Made by a program: the position numbers and the translations under genes. A DNA stretch of 64,000 nt from an uncultured Ruminiclostridium sp. (GTDB taxonomy: Bacteria > Bacillota > Clostridia > Oscillospirales > Ruminococcaceae): assembly GCA_944388385.1 (NCBI GenBank), contig CALXIO010000001.1, forward strand, positions 124,001-188,000. The letters are read 5' to 3'. The notes under the pieces were generated by a model. That model made no database searches. It was not told the origin of the DNA and saw only the letters and a program-made list of their open reading frames with translations. The first letter of the stretch is position 1. Each line of letters opens with the position of its first letter. Below, one piece after another: positions 49,524 to 59,995 of the stretch.

Positions 49524-51887
49524 TTATATATGCTTTAGCTTTGAAAAGTTTGCGGCTATCTTCTTAGTTCCGTTTTGATCAAAGGCAACCTCCACAAACT
49601 GATCCTTGCCCATGGGGGTAACTTTAAGAATAGTACCCTCCTTGAATAAGGGGTGATATACCCTTTCTCCCACCGCAAAGGTAACATATTCTCCGGTATT
49701 CTGAGATGGTTTTGAAACAGGAGATGAGGCGGACTGAAGATACCCGGGTCTTGGCTTTGAGGGCTTATAGGAGGAGGGGCCAGGTTGCTGTGCTGTCTTA
49801 TCCTTATATTCCATATACTTAGGGGGAATTTCCGTCACAAACCGTGAAACCTTGTTTCTCTGGGTCATGCCGTATATCATACGCTGTTTAGCACAGGTGA
49901 TATATAAATTCTTTTTGGCACGGGTAACCGCCACATAGCAAAGTCGTCTTTCCTCTTCAAGCTGGAAGGGGTCGGTGGCTGAATGGTAGCCGGGGAAAAG
50001 ATTTTCCTCTGCCCCTGCTATAAATACAGTATCAAATTCAAGACCCTTAGCAGAGTGCATGGTCATAAGCACCACCTTATCCTCATCCGGGTCATAATTA
50101 TCCATATCCGATACAAGGGCTACTCTCTCTAAAAATTCAGACAGTCCGGCATCGGGATTTTCCTCGGCAAAGTGTATCATCATGGATTTAAGCTCGGCTA
50201 TGTTTTCAAGCCTTACCTCACCCTCAATGCCCTCCTTTTCAAGGGCAGTGCGGTAGTCAAACATATCCAGTATTTCATCAATAATGCCTCCGTCGGAAAT
50301 ATCCTCAGTCATGGATTCCAGCTCCTTAAAGCGGTTTGCAATATCCACAAGCACCTTGGATTTTTTATAAAGAGAGGGTAATTCCTCGCTTTCAAGCATT
50401 ACCTCCACAGGTGACATACCAAGGCCGTGGGCTACCCTTATTATTTCCTCCTGGGTGGCTGCACCTATGCCCCTTGTGGGCTCATTTACAATACGCAAAA
50501 ATCTCATTTCGTCGTAGTTGTTGTTTATAACACTTAAATAGCTTACTATATCCTTAACTTCCTTGCGCTCAAAGAACCTTACTCCGCCGATTATACAGTA
50601 GGGAATACCTGCCTTTGAAAGGGCAACTTCTATGTTTCTTGACTGGGCATTGTTGCGGTATAAAATAACATGGTGGGAAAACAGCTTGCCCTGTCTTTTA
50701 TTTTCGGAAATTTTGTCTACTATGTATTTGCCTTCCTCGTATTCATTTTCAAAGCGGTTAAGCTGAATTTTATCCCCCTCGCCAAGACTTGACCACAGGC
50801 TTTTCTCCTTGTGCTGGGTGTTGTGGGAGATAATGGCATTGGCGGCATTAAGTATTGTTTCGGTGGAACGGTAGTTTTGCTCCAGCTTTATTACCTTAGC
50901 TCCGAATTCCTCCTCAAAGGAAAGAATATTCTTTATAGTAGCCCCACGGAAGGCATAAATGCTCTGATCCTCATCGCCCACTACTCCAAGGTTTCCGTTT
51001 TTGCCTGCCAATAGTGAAATAAGCCTGTACTGGGCAATATTTGTATCCTGGTACTCATCCACCATAATATAATGAAATCTGTTCTGCCAGTGGGTAAGGC
51101 TTTCCTCACACTCTGAAAACAGCTTTACGGTAAGCATAATTATATCGTCAAAGTCAAGGGCATTAGAGGCCGCAAGCCTGCTTTGATATTCGGTGTAAAT
51201 CTGCTTTGCGGTGGTAAGAATAATATCATCATTTCCGTTTGTGCCCTTATCCGAAAAGCGTTGTGGGGTGATTAGCTTATCCTTTGCCCTTGATATAATA
51301 TTCTGAATGGTCTTTGCGGTAATGACCTTTTCGCTTATATTAAGCTCCTTCATTATATTTTTGATAAGCCTCTGGGTATCGTCAGTATCATATATGGTAA
51401 AGCTTTTTGTATACCCCATATTCAGCATCTCTATATCCTGTCTTAATATTCGAACGCAGGCAGAATGGAAGGTAAGCGCCCATATTCCCCCGGCATCAGC
51501 ACCCATTGACATAAGCCTTTCTTTAAGCTCCCCGGCGGCCTTGTTTGTAAAGGTTACCGCCAGTATCCGCCAGGGCTCAATTTTTTCTTCGGCAAAAATT
51601 TGAGACAGCCTTGCCGCCGCCATATCATCAGGGATTTTTCCCTCAAGATACGAAAGGGCAAACTCCTCATCCTCAGGGGTAATATCCCTTATATTATCCG
51701 AAAAATAGGCATTTCCGAAAAGCAGCATATTGGCAATTCGGTTACATATAACGGTGGTTTTTCCTGTACCTGCACCGGCAATAATAAGCACCGCACCCTT
51801 TATTGTAAAAACAGCCTGTCTTTGCATGGGATTCATACGGCTGAAGTATTTTTCAAGGACTTTATTTTTAAGTGTAAGATAATCCAT
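49524..51887 (-). CDS. pcrA: PcrA/UvrD-type DNA helicase
   Basis: PcrA is a 3'-5' superfamily 1 helicase for excision repair, replication restart and removal of blocked complexes. The 787-residue protein shows motif I AGAGTGKTT, motif Ia TFTNKAAGELKERL, motif II VDEYQDTN, motif III GDEDQSIYAFRGA, motif IV LEQNYRST, motif V MTMHSAKGLEFDTVF and motif VI VAVTRAKKNLYI. A linker of about 70 disordered residues and a C-terminal Tudor-like RNA-polymerase-binding domain (VGERVYHPLFKEGTILKV) follow. The start is the ATG at 51887 behind GGAAAGGA; the in-frame ATG at 51905 lacks a Shine-Dalgarno. Confidence 0.93.
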   Translation of the reverse strand: MDYLTLKNKVLEKYFSRMNPMQRQAVFTIKGAVLIIAGAGTGKTTVICNRIANMLLFGNAYFSDNIRDITPEDEEFALSYLEGKIPDDMAAARLSQIFAEEKIEPWRILAVTFTNKAAGELKERLMSMGADAGGIWALTFHSACVRILRQDIEMLNMGYTKSFTIYDTDDTQRLIKNIMKELNISEKVITAKTIQNIISRAKDKLITPQRFSDKGTNGNDDIILTTAKQIYTEYQSRLAASNALDFDDIIMLTVKLFSECEESLTHWQNRFHYIMVDEYQDTNIAQYRLISLLAGKNGNLGVVGDEDQSIYAFRGATIKNILSFEEEFGAKVIKLEQNYRSTETILNAANAIISHNTQHKEKSLWSSLGEGDKIQLNRFENEYEEGKYIVDKISENKRQGKLFSHHVILYRNNAQSRNIEVALSKAGIPYCIIGGVRFFERKEVKDIVSYLSVINNNYDEMRFLRIVNEPTRGIGAATQEEIIRVAHGLGMSPVEVMLESEELPSLYKKSKVLVDIANRFKELESMTEDISDGGIIDEILDMFDYRTALEKEGIEGEVRLENIAELKSMMIHFAEENPDAGLSEFLERVALVSDMDNYDPDEDKVVLMTMHSAKGLEFDTVFIAGAEENLFPGYHSATDPFQLEEERRLCYVAVTRAKKNLYITCAKQRMIYGMTQRNKVSRFVTEIPPKYMEYKDKTAQQPGPSSYKPSKPRPGYLQSASSPVSKPSQNTGEYVTFAVGERVYHPLFKEGTILKVTPMGKDQFVEVAFDQNGTKKIAANFSKLKHI

Positions 51888-51972
51888 TTTATATTTCCTT
51901 TCCATTGAAATGACATAATATAATTATACACTTTACCCGGAAAAATTTCAATATAAAAAGAAAATTCAGGGT

Positions 51973-52001
51973 AAAAAAATACCCCGGATAAACCGGGGTA
52001 T
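51973..52001 (-). terminator. Terminator of the SPFH gene
   Basis: ATACCCCGG (51979-51987) and CCGGGGTAT (51993-52001) around ATAAA; the A run at 51973-51979 is the T tract on the minus strand. Confidence 0.9.
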
Positions 52002-52006
52002 CAGCT

Positions 52007-52948
52007 TTAGTTATTATCGTTATTGTTCTGGGGAGGATTTGTGCTTGTTGTACCTCCTGAGGATGTGGCTGTTTCAAGGTTCACAAAGGGATTTACACCG
52101 TCTCCGATAAACTGTGGAAGCTGTCCGTTCCAGTTTTGAATCTTCAGATAGTCAATGTAGCTGGGGCTGTTTGCAAGCTGCCTTTGTACTACCTCAATGG
52201 CATATGCCTCTGCCTCAGCCTTTAACTTCTGGCTGTCAGCCTCAGCCTGTGCGGCAATAACCACCTGCTTTGCTTCCTCTTCCTTTTCCTTTGTCTTATT
52301 CTCCATCTTGAGAGCATCCTGCTCAGCTATTACCTTAGCCTGGATAGAAGCCTCAAAGGCATCCTCAAACTCAATATTTTCAATGGCAAAGGATACTACT
52401 ATAATACCGCTGGGCTTTAACATCTCTGTAAGGGAATCCTGGATTTTCTGCTGAACCGTTGAACGGGACTGAACTAATTCCTCAGCCTTAACCTTACCGA
52501 TTTCGTTTTTGGAAATCTTTGCTACGTTTTGAACAATGAGCTTGCTTTCCACATTGTCAACACCCACATTACGGATAATATCCGACATCATGGAGGTGTC
52601 ATAGCGGTAGTTGAGCTTCATCTTAAGCTCCTGTACTGTCTGGGTGTCGCTGGTGTAGGCTGTATCAATAACCTCATATACCTGCTCACGGGTGTCTACT
52701 TGTCTTATTTCCTCTGCAAAGGGAATACAGAAGTTAAGACCGGGGGTAAGATTATCCGCAGTCAGCTTACCGAAGGTGTACTTAACACCAATAAAGCCTT
52801 CATTTACTATTGAGAAGCAGTTGAATGTAACCAACGCAAGGAATATAACAATTATTACTATAATAACAATTTTTGTTACTGTCTTGTTTGCATTCTGATT
52901 GCTGTTGTTTGCACCTTTGGGGCTTGTGCTGAAACTCATATTTGCCAT
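52007..52948 (-). CDS. SPFH/prohibitin-domain membrane protein
   Basis: This is a 313-residue protein with a polar N-terminus, one membrane anchor (about 24-45, VTKIVIIVIIVIFLALVTF), an SPFH (band 7) domain (about 48-215; EGFIGVKYTFGKL, PGLNFCIPFAEEIRQVDTREQ), a coiled-coil region rich in Ala, Glu and Lys (about 215-265) and a Gly/Ser/Asn tail. The order matches prohibitin/HflK-type scaffolds that organise membrane proteases or microdomains. No partner such as a NfeD or FtsH gene is adjacent. It is monocistronic, with a terminator after it. Confidence 0.88.
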   Translation of the reverse strand: MANMSFSTSPKGANNSNQNANKTVTKIVIIVIIVIFLALVTFNCFSIVNEGFIGVKYTFGKLTADNLTPGLNFCIPFAEEIRQVDTREQVYEVIDTAYTSDTQTVQELKMKLNYRYDTSMMSDIIRNVGVDNVESKLIVQNVAKISKNEIGKVKAEELVQSRSTVQQKIQDSLTEMLKPSGIIVVSFAIENIEFEDAFEASIQAKVIAEQDALKMENKTKEKEEEAKQVVIAAQAEADSQKLKAEAEAYAIEVVQRQLANSPSYIDYLKIQNWNGQLPQFIGDGVNPFVNLETATSSGGTTSTNPPQNNNDNN

Positions 52949-53029
52949 TTTTTAATACCTTCCTTTTTCATTTTATAGTATTTTAACCTATGAATATTAA
53001 AATAATATTAAATTGCTGTTAAAATACCG

Positions 53030-56000
53030 TTAATTCTCTGAGATTGCCGAATATTTATCCTTAAGCTCTACGCCCTTATTTTCCTCCTCGGTGGGAAGAG
53101 TGTTTATCTGTCTGAATGCCTGGGAGAGCATAAGCTTTATTCTGTTTATCTGATTTACTTCGGATGCACCGGGGTCATAGTCAACCGCAATAATATTTGA
53201 CTGGGGATTGCGGCGGCGCAATTCACCGATTATGCCCTTGCCGGTAACGTGGTTAGGCAGACAAGCAAAGGGCTGCATACAGATAATGTTATTTACACCG
53301 CTGTGGATAAGCTCTATCATTTCCGCAGATAAGAACCAGCCCTCGCCGGCAATATTACCGGTGGAAACTATACCGTCAACCAGTCTTCTCATTTCGGAAA
53401 TCTTCATAAATGAGCCGAACTTTGTACCCTCTATTGCATCCTTGTAGGATTTTTCCATACGCTCAATAAAGCTGATTGCCACATTACTGAAATAGTGGCG
53501 CTTGCCGGACACGGTAAGTAATTCATGACGGGAATTAGCATGGTCGCAGATATAGTAGATAAAGCCCATAAGATCCGGAACTACCGCCTCAGCGCCCTCG
53601 GATTCCACAAGATCAACAGCAAAGTTATTTGCGGCAGGGTGGTATTTAACCAAAATCTCGCCTACTATACCTACCCTCGGCTTTACTATATCAAGGCAGG
53701 GAATAGAGTCAAAGTCCTTTACTATTGCTCTTACATTCTTATTGAACTTAACAATAGACAGGCTCTTTATATCCTCCCTTAATTTCTTATTCCACTTTTC
53801 ATACATGGCATTGGCGGCACCCTTTTGAGCCTCATAGGGTCTTACCCTGTAAAGGCAACGGCTGAGTACATCGCCGTAAATTACCGCCATAAATGCACGA
53901 AGGGCAAGGGGAAGGGTGAGCTTAAAGCCGGGCTGCTTTTCCATACCTACTACATTAAGGGAAATAAGGGGTATCTGATTAAGTCCTGCATCCTTCAGCG
54001 CCTTTTTAAGCATACCTACATAGTTTGTGGCACGACAAGCACCACCGGTCTGGGTAATAAGCACCGCCACCTTATCCTTGTCATACTTTCCGCTGTTTAT
54101 GGCATATAAAAGCTGACCTATTGTGATAATGGCAGGATAGCAAGCATCATTGTTTACATATTTAAGACCCTCGTCCACAACTTCCTTTGAGTAGTTTTTC
54201 TGTATCTCAATATTATATCCGCAGAAACGGAACGCCGCCTCTAATATCTCAAAGTGAATGGGTGACATCTGGGGAGCTATAATTGTATAATCCTTCTTCA
54301 TTTCCTTTGTGAACTTAGGCTGGGGCTTATATCCGCTGTACTTTACAACGGGACGGATACCGTTACGCTCTCTTTCCTCCATAACGGAGATAAGTGAACG
54401 AAGTCTTATTCTTGCGGCACCAAGGTTATTTACTTCATCTATTTTAAGTACGGTGTACATTCTGCCGTAGCCCTGGAGTATCTCCTGTACCTCATCGGTG
54501 GTGATAGCGTCAAGACCACAGCCGAAGCTGTTTAACTGCACCAGCTCAAGCTGGGGTGTCTGACCCACAAGGGTAGCCGCCGCATAAAGTCTTGTGTGGT
54601 ACATCCATTGGTCTACTACACGGATAGGACGAACTACATTACCAAGGTGTGCTATGCTGTCCTCGGTAAGCACCGCAAAGCCGTAGCTGTTTATCATCTC
54701 GGGAATACCGTGGTTTATTTCCGGGTCAACGTGGTAGGGTCTGCCTGCAAGAACAATACCCTTCTTGCCGGTTTCCTTCAGCATACGAAGAACATCCTCA
54801 CCCTTAGAACGCACATCATCCTTAAAGTGTCTGTCCTCTGCATACGCCGCCTTTAAGGCAATACCTATTTCCTCACCGCCTATACCAAGGGGCTCAAATT
54901 CCTCTATAAGTCTTTCAAGCATTCTGTCCTCATCGTAAATAGGCAGGAAGGGATTCATAAAGGTGATACCCTCCTCACGAAGCTCAGGAACTGAATTCTT
55001 GATAACCTCACTATAGGTAGCAACAACAGGGCAGTTGTAGTGGTTGTCACCGTGACCGCCGTTATCCATTTCGTAGGGAAGTGAGGGGTAGAATATAAAC
55101 TTTACACCCTCATCAAGTAAGGACATAATATGACCGTGGGACAGCTTAGCCGGATAGCATACCGATTCTGAGGGCATTGTTTCAATACCTCTGTCATAAA
55201 TTTCCCTTGAGGATTTGGGGGATAACTTTACGCTGTAGCCGAGCTTTGTAAAGAAGGTGAACCAGAAGGGGTAGTTTTCGTACATACCGAGAACTCTGGG
55301 AAGACCCACAACACCTCTTTTAGCCTCACTTTCAGGTAAGGGCTGATAGTCAAAAAGTCTTTTGTACTTATAGTCAAAGAGATTGGGAAGTCCCGAGCCC
55401 TTGCTTTGCATACCTGCACCACGCTCACAGCGGTTATTGGTAATATATCTTGTACCGTCATTGAAACGGCTTATGGTAAGCAGACAGTTATTTGAACATC
55501 TGCCGCATCTTGCGGTGGTTTTTGTAATTTCAAAATCATTCAGCTTATCCGCAGTAGCTAAGGTACTGCCCTTGCCGTCATCCCTTTCAAGAGCCACAAG
55601 AGCACTTCCGTAAGCACCCATAAGGCCTGCCTTATCCGGGCGCACTACCTCTCTGCCGCAGGTAAGCTCAAAGGCACGGAGTACCGAGTCATTAAGGAAG
55701 GTACCGCCCTGAACTATTATCTTTTCGCCCATGGCCTTGGGATCTCTTATCTTTATAACCTTGAAAAGGGCATTCTTTACAACAGAATAGGAAAGACCTG
55801 CGGAAATATCCGCTACGCTTGCCCCTTCCTTCTGAGCCTGCTTTACACGGCTGTTCATAAATACCGTACAGCGTGAGCCTAAGTCAACGGGGCTTTTTGA
55901 AGTAAGACCTATCTTTGCAAATTCCTCTGACTGCATACCAAGGGCATTGGCAAAGTTCTGTATAAATGAGCCACATCCGGAGGAACAAGCCTCATTTAAG

Positions 56001-57307
56001 AGAATGCTTTCAATTTCTCCGTCCTTTACCCTCATACACTTCATATCCTGACCGCCTATGTCAAGGATAAATTCAACACCGGGTAAAATACGCTGGGCGG
56101 CCTTGTAGTGAGCCATTGTTTCAATTTCGCCGAAATCCGCTTTAAGGGCGGCCTTGATAAGATGCTCGCCATAGCCTGTGGCGGTAGCCTTAGCTATGTA
56201 TGCACCCTCGGGAAGCTTTGAATATATATCCGTTAAAATGCCTATTACAGACTTTAAGGGGTCACCCATGTTATTGCCGTAGTGGGAGTATAAAATATCC
56301 CCCTCCTTGCTTATAAGTACCGCCTTTGTGGTGGTAGAGCCGGCATCCACACCTAAGTAGCAGGGACCCTTGTATTCGGATAAATCCTTTACCGGAATAA
56401 CCGCCTTTGAGTGACGGTCCTTAAATTCCTTTAATTCCTCCTCGTTATTGAAAAGGGGAGCAAGTCTTTCCACCTCGTGTACTTCAACGGTGGACAGCTT
56501 GGAAATATTTGCCTTTAATTCCTTTACGTTTACTTCCTCTCTGTTGTCCGCAAGGGAAGCACCCATGGCAACAAAAAGGTTAGCATCCGGAGGGAATACT
56601 ATATGCTCGTCATCCAGCTCAAGTGTTTCTATAAAGCGCTTACGAAGCTCAGACAGATAGTGGAGAGGGCCGCCTAAGAAGGCAACATGACCTCTTATGG
56701 GCTTACCGCAGGCAAGTCCGCTTATTGTCTGGTTTACCACCGACTGGAAGATAGAAGCGGCAACGTCGCTTTTCTTTGCGCCGTCGTTTAAAAGGGGCTG
56801 AATATCACTTTTTGCAAATACGCCGCAACGGGATGCTATGGGGTAAATTGTGGTATATTCCTTAGCAAGCTCGTTTAATCCTGTAATATCTGTATTTAAA
56901 AGGGAAGCCATCTGATCGATAAACGCACCTGTACCGCCTGCACAGGAGCCGTTCATTCTCTGCTCGATACCGCCGGTAAGGTAGGTGATTTTCGCATCCT
57001 CGCCTCCAAGCTCAATAGCCACATCAGTCTGGGGAATAAAGCTTTCAATAGCGGTAGTTCCGGCTGAAACCTCCTGCACAAAGGGAATACCAAGCCAGCC
57101 TGAAACAGAGATACCGCCGGAGCCGGTAACGGCGATAGTTACCTTTTCGTCATTTATGGTGTCAAGACAGCCACCAAGTACCTCAGCGATTGTTTTCTTT
57201 ATATCTGAGTAATGTCTTTGGTAGTTTTTGTATATGACATTTTTTGAATCGTCAAGAACGGCGATTTTAACCGTTGTTGAGCCAACATCAAGTCCTATAT
57301 GAAGCAT
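53030..57307 (-). CDS. 2-hydroxyacyl-CoA dehydratase activase-like fusion protein
   Basis: This is a 1425-residue protein of the large acyl-CoA dehydratase activase-related family. It contains two ASKHA ATPase (BadF/HgdC-like) domains, at about 1-260 ([20 protein letters not shown] near 122) and about 315-590 ([18 protein letters not shown] near 442). A cysteine motif [11 protein letters not shown] and a DUF2229 region (about 640-900) come next. A C-terminal HgdB-like part (about 1000-1425) closes with a Cys-rich [16 protein letters not shown]. Activases of this type pass an electron to dehydratases at the cost of ATP and bind a 4Fe-4S cluster. In the fused form the substrate is unknown. No hydroxyacyl-CoA dehydratase genes lie nearby. 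Confidence 0.88.
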   Translation of the reverse strand: MLHIGLDVGSTTVKIAVLDDSKNVIYKNYQRHYSDIKKTIAEVLGGCLDTINDEKVTIAVTGSGGISVSGWLGIPFVQEVSAGTTAIESFIPQTDVAIELGGEDAKITYLTGGIEQRMNGSCAGGTGAFIDQMASLLNTDITGLNELAKEYTTIYPIASRCGVFAKSDIQPLLNDGAKKSDVAASIFQSVVNQTISGLACGKPIRGHVAFLGGPLHYLSELRKRFIETLELDDEHIVFPPDANLFVAMGASLADNREEVNVKELKANISKLSTVEVHEVERLAPLFNNEEELKEFKDRHSKAVIPVKDLSEYKGPCYLGVDAGSTTTKAVLISKEGDILYSHYGNNMGDPLKSVIGILTDIYSKLPEGAYIAKATATGYGEHLIKAALKADFGEIETMAHYKAAQRILPGVEFILDIGGQDMKCMRVKDGEIESILLNEACSSGCGSFIQNFANALGMQSEEFAKIGLTSKSPVDLGSRCTVFMNSRVKQAQKEGASVADISAGLSYSVVKNALFKVIKIRDPKAMGEKIIVQGGTFLNDSVLRAFELTCGREVVRPDKAGLMGAYGSALVALERDDGKGSTLATADKLNDFEITKTTARCGRCSNNCLLTISRFNDGTRYITNNRCERGAGMQSKGSGLPNLFDYKYKRLFDYQPLPESEAKRGVVGLPRVLGMYENYPFWFTFFTKLGYSVKLSPKSSREIYDRGIETMPSESVCYPAKLSHGHIMSLLDEGVKFIFYPSLPYEMDNGGHGDNHYNCPVVATYSEVIKNSVPELREEGITFMNPFLPIYDEDRMLERLIEEFEPLGIGGEEIGIALKAAYAEDRHFKDDVRSKGEDVLRMLKETGKKGIVLAGRPYHVDPEINHGIPEMINSYGFAVLTEDSIAHLGNVVRPIRVVDQWMYHTRLYAAATLVGQTPQLELVQLNSFGCGLDAITTDEVQEILQGYGRMYTVLKIDEVNNLGAARIRLRSLISVMEERERNGIRPVVKYSGYKPQPKFTKEMKKDYTIIAPQMSPIHFEILEAAFRFCGYNIEIQKNYSKEVVDEGLKYVNNDACYPAIITIGQLLYAINSGKYDKDKVAVLITQTGGACRATNYVGMLKKALKDAGLNQIPLISLNVVGMEKQPGFKLTLPLALRAFMAVIYGDVLSRCLYRVRPYEAQKGAANAMYEKWNKKLREDIKSLSIVKFNKNVRAIVKDFDSIPCLDIVKPRVGIVGEILVKYHPAANNFAVDLVESEGAEAVVPDLMGFIYYICDHANSRHELLTVSGKRHYFSNVAISFIERMEKSYKDAIEGTKFGSFMKISEMRRLVDGIVSTGNIAGEGWFLSAEMIELIHSGVNNIICMQPFACLPNHVTGKGIIGELRRRNPQSNIIAVDYDPGASEVNQINRIKLMLSQAFRQINTLPTEEENKGVELKDKYSAISEN

Positions 57308-57339
57308 AATTGCTTTTCTCCTTTTCCGTCATAGAAAAT

Positions 57340-57389
57340 GTGCACAATGCACTATTTTATATTATACTATAATAAAACAGGAATTTCAA
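57340..57389 (-). promoter_or_regulatory. Promoter and small palindrome of the activase-like gene
   Basis: Minus strand TTGAAA (57389-57384), 17 bp, TATAAT (57366-57361). GTGCA-CAA-TGCAC (57340-57352) is a 13-bp palindrome just downstream of the predicted start and may be an operator. Confidence 0.7.
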
Positions 57390-57557
57390 GAGGGAAAATA
57401 AAAAACAAGAATACTTTTCGTTTTTATTTTGAAAGCCTTTTAAAAGGGAATATTTGTATTAAAAATCATTGTGAAAATTTGGGTAAATTTGCCTTGTGGG
57501 AGTGTTTTGGTTTTGTTAAGGGTCGATGTGTTTTCTCTTTTCTGCACAGGTGCAGAG

Positions 57558-57780
57558 CATTAACCCCATCCCCCTTACCCCCTTCCCCTCGGGAAGGGGG
57601 GAGAAGATCGGGGCTAGCGCCCTGCGACCGTTTTAAGGGGGTAAACCCCCTTAAAACCCCCATTGTATTCTTATTGTGGGCGCAAACCCACAAAAAGCGT
57701 GCTGTCGCACGCTATACGGGGGTGGGGATAGCCGACCGCAGTCGAAAAAATAAAAGGGTACGCTACCCCCCACCCCACCA
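57558..57780. repeat. GC-rich composite repeat, copy 1
   Basis: This intergenic block differs sharply from its AT-rich surroundings. It holds a C-run/G-run hairpin (CCCCTTCCCC-TCGG-GAAGGGGGG type, 57577-57601), a 66-bp segment (57617-57682) found in inverted orientation at 63093-63157, a GCGTGC-TGTC-GCACGC hairpin (57697-57713) found at 63323, and TGGGGATAGCCGAC-type sequence (57723-57744) found at 63439. No plausible gene is inside; open frames across it are chance. Confidence 0.85.
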
Positions 57781-57811
57781 CCCAATACTTATACAAAATT
57801 TTCTCCACCGC

Positions 57812-57840
57812 TTGACATTTTCCCCTTTCTCATTTATAAT
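57812..57840 (+). promoter_or_regulatory. Consensus promoter of dapL
   Basis: TTGACA (57812-57817), 17 bp, TATAAT (57835-57840), about 64 bp before the ATG at 57904. Confidence 0.88.
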
Positions 57841-57903
57841 CATAATGTATAGTTGTGCGTGGCACGACAAATATTTCCATATGTGTACGAAAGGAAACAG
57901 AAA

Positions 57904-59112
57904 ATGGCAAAGATGAATCCGGGATTTCTTAATCTCAAAAAGAGCTATCTCTTTATAGAAATCGGCAGACGTGTAAAGGAATATATGACTGCACATCCCG
58001 ATAATAGGGTTATCCGTATGGGTATAGGCGACGTTACTCAGCCCTTAGCCCCTGTTGTAGTTGAGGCTATGAAGAAGGCGGCTGACGAAATGGGCGTTAA
58101 GGAAACCTTCAGAGGCTATGAGGACAGCGGTCTTGGTTATGACTTTTTAAGAGAGGCTATTGCAGGCTACTACAAGAGCTACGGTGTGGAATTACCCTTA
58201 GATGAAATTCTTGTAAGCGACGGCGCTAAGTCCGACTGCGGTAATATCGGTGATATTTTCAGCGCAGATAACAGCGTAATTGTTACCGACCCTGCATATC
58301 CTGTATATGTTGACTCCAATGTCATGGGAGGCAGAGAGGTACAGTATGTAAATTCCACCGAGGAAAACGGTTTTGCGGCTATGCCTGATGAAAATATGCA
58401 GGCAGGGGGACTTATTTACCTTTGCTCACCCAATAACCCCACAGGCTCAGTTTATACCAAGGAGCAGCTTAAGGTTTGGGTAGACTATGCAATTAAGACC
58501 AAGTCAATAATTATTTTTGATGCGGCTTATGAGGCATTTATTTCCGACCCTGACCTTCCCAGAAGTATTTTTGAGATAGAGGGCGCAAGAAAGTGTGCTG
58601 TTGAAATCTGCTCACTTTCAAAGACCGCAGGCTTTACAGGTACAAGATGCGGTTATACAATCGTTCCCAAGGAGCTTATGATAGAAGCTCCCGACGGCAC
58701 AGAGATGAGCGTTCATCAGCTTTGGACAAGAAGACAGGGAAGCAAGTTCAACGGTGTTTCCTATCCTGTACAGAGAGCCGCTGAAGCGGTATTTACTCCC
58801 GAGGGATTAAAGCAGACAAGAGAGACCATAGCCTACTATATGCAGAATGCAAAGGTTATGGCTGATACCTTTGATGAGCTTGGTATCAAGTACACCGGCG
58901 GCAAGAACTCCCCCTATATCTGGTTTAAGTGTCCCGACGGAATGGACAGCTGGACATTCTTTGATAAGCTCTTAAACGAGGCTGAAATTGTAGGTACTCC
59001 CGGTGAGGGCTTCGGCAAGAACGGTGACGGCTGGTTCAGGCTTACTGCTTTCGGTACTCACGAAAATACCACCGAGGCCATGGCAAGAATAAAGGCTCTT
59101 TTAAAGAAATAA
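57904..59112 (+). CDS. dapL: LL-diaminopimelate aminotransferase
   Basis: DapL converts tetrahydrodipicolinate directly to LL-diaminopimelate, a shortcut of the lysine and peptidoglycan route. The 402-residue class I aminotransferase starts MAKMNPGFLNLKKSYLF and has RMGIGDVTQPL, the YEDSGLGYDFLREAI segment, LCSPNNPTGSVYT and the PLP-lysine motif CSLSKTAGFTGTRCGY. I used the ATG at 57904, with GAAAGGAAAC upstream; a reading from 57853 is foreign to the family. It is followed 9 bp later by the ydcF-like gene. Length and motifs fit DapL of Clostridia. Confidence 0.95.
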   Translation: MAKMNPGFLNLKKSYLFIEIGRRVKEYMTAHPDNRVIRMGIGDVTQPLAPVVVEAMKKAADEMGVKETFRGYEDSGLGYDFLREAIAGYYKSYGVELPLDEILVSDGAKSDCGNIGDIFSADNSVIVTDPAYPVYVDSNVMGGREVQYVNSTEENGFAAMPDENMQAGGLIYLCSPNNPTGSVYTKEQLKVWVDYAIKTKSIIIFDAAYEAFISDPDLPRSIFEIEGARKCAVEICSLSKTAGFTGTRCGYTIVPKELMIEAPDGTEMSVHQLWTRRQGSKFNGVSYPVQRAAEAVFTPEGLKQTRETIAYYMQNAKVMADTFDELGIKYTGGKNSPYIWFKCPDGMDSWTFFDKLLNEAEIVGTPGEGFGKNGDGWFRLTAFGTHENTTEAMARIKALLKK

Positions 59113-59121
59113 GGAATAAAA

Positions 59122-59880
59122 ATGAAGAATAATACCATAAAAGTCATCTCAGCAATATTTATTCTCTCAGGCTTTGTAATCATCCTCCCCTTTGTAATAC
59201 CGCTTATTTCAAGAAGCGGTGTTACAGGGTCACTTTTAGGTATTGCCCTTGGGGGATATGCTATACTGCTTGGCGTATTTTTCCCCTATATAAGAAAAAG
59301 GGCAAAAAGGGCGGTTAAGATAATATATGATTGCCTTATGTATGCCTTTTTCCTGGTGATAGTGTATATTATAATTGCCTCGGGATTTATGCTTAATTCC
59401 ATGCTTGACAGTCCACCGGCAAATTGTCCGGATACGGTTATTGTCCTTGGCTGTCAGGTGAAAAACGGAAAGCCAAGTCTTATGCTTCAAAGAAGAATAG
59501 ATGCGGCTTATGAATACCTTATCCGTAATGAAGATGCCCTTTGTGTAGGCACAGGGGGAACAGGCGAGGGTGAGGAAAAAAGCGAGGGTCAGGTAATAGT
59601 TGAGAGTCTTATCCAAATGGGAATTGATAAGGACAGGCTTATTATCGAGGACAGAGCCACAAGCACAGAGGAGAATATAAGATACAGTATAGAAAAGGCT
59701 GATATAAAGGAACGTGCGGTGATAGTCACCGACGGCTTTCATCAGCTGAGAGCAGAAATCATAGCAGGTAAATACGGTATCGACACCTATTCGGTGCCTG
59801 CCGCTACACCCGGCTATCTTATAGCGCCTTATTGGCTAAGAGATTGCGGCGGTGTTGCCTTTACCCTTTTATTCGGGTAA
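59122..59880 (+). CDS. YdcF-like DUF218 membrane protein
   Basis: This is a 252-residue protein with three hydrophobic segments at the N-terminus (about 5-28, 33-53 and 70-92), followed by a DUF218 domain (about 105-245; TVIVLGCQVKNGKPS, LCVGTGGTGEGEEKSEGQV, ATSTEENI). Members of this family (SanA, YdcF, ElyC) act in envelope glycan or lipid-carrier metabolism, with unknown chemistry. The gene is in an operon with dapL, a peptidoglycan precursor gene, which fits a wall role. Confidence 0.87.
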   Translation: MKNNTIKVISAIFILSGFVIILPFVIPLISRSGVTGSLLGIALGGYAILLGVFFPYIRKRAKRAVKIIYDCLMYAFFLVIVYIIIASGFMLNSMLDSPPANCPDTVIVLGCQVKNGKPSLMLQRRIDAAYEYLIRNEDALCVGTGGTGEGEEKSEGQVIVESLIQMGIDKDRLIIEDRATSTEENIRYSIEKADIKERAVIVTDGFHQLRAEIIAGKYGIDTYSVPAATPGYLIAPYWLRDCGGVAFTLLFG

Positions 59881-59995
59881 GGGCGCCGCATATTTTTTTG
59901 ACCTTGGCGCTTTACAATTCAGTTACCAATGCTTTACCTGTCGTTTAGCTATTTTACGGCAGATTTACACAGGCTTCTGAAGAAAGGTATATTTT

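Noticed and set aside
57338-57916. 192-residue open frame across the GC-rich intergenic block
   Set aside because: It runs through repeat modules and the dapL promoter, has no Shine-Dalgarno and resembles no protein.
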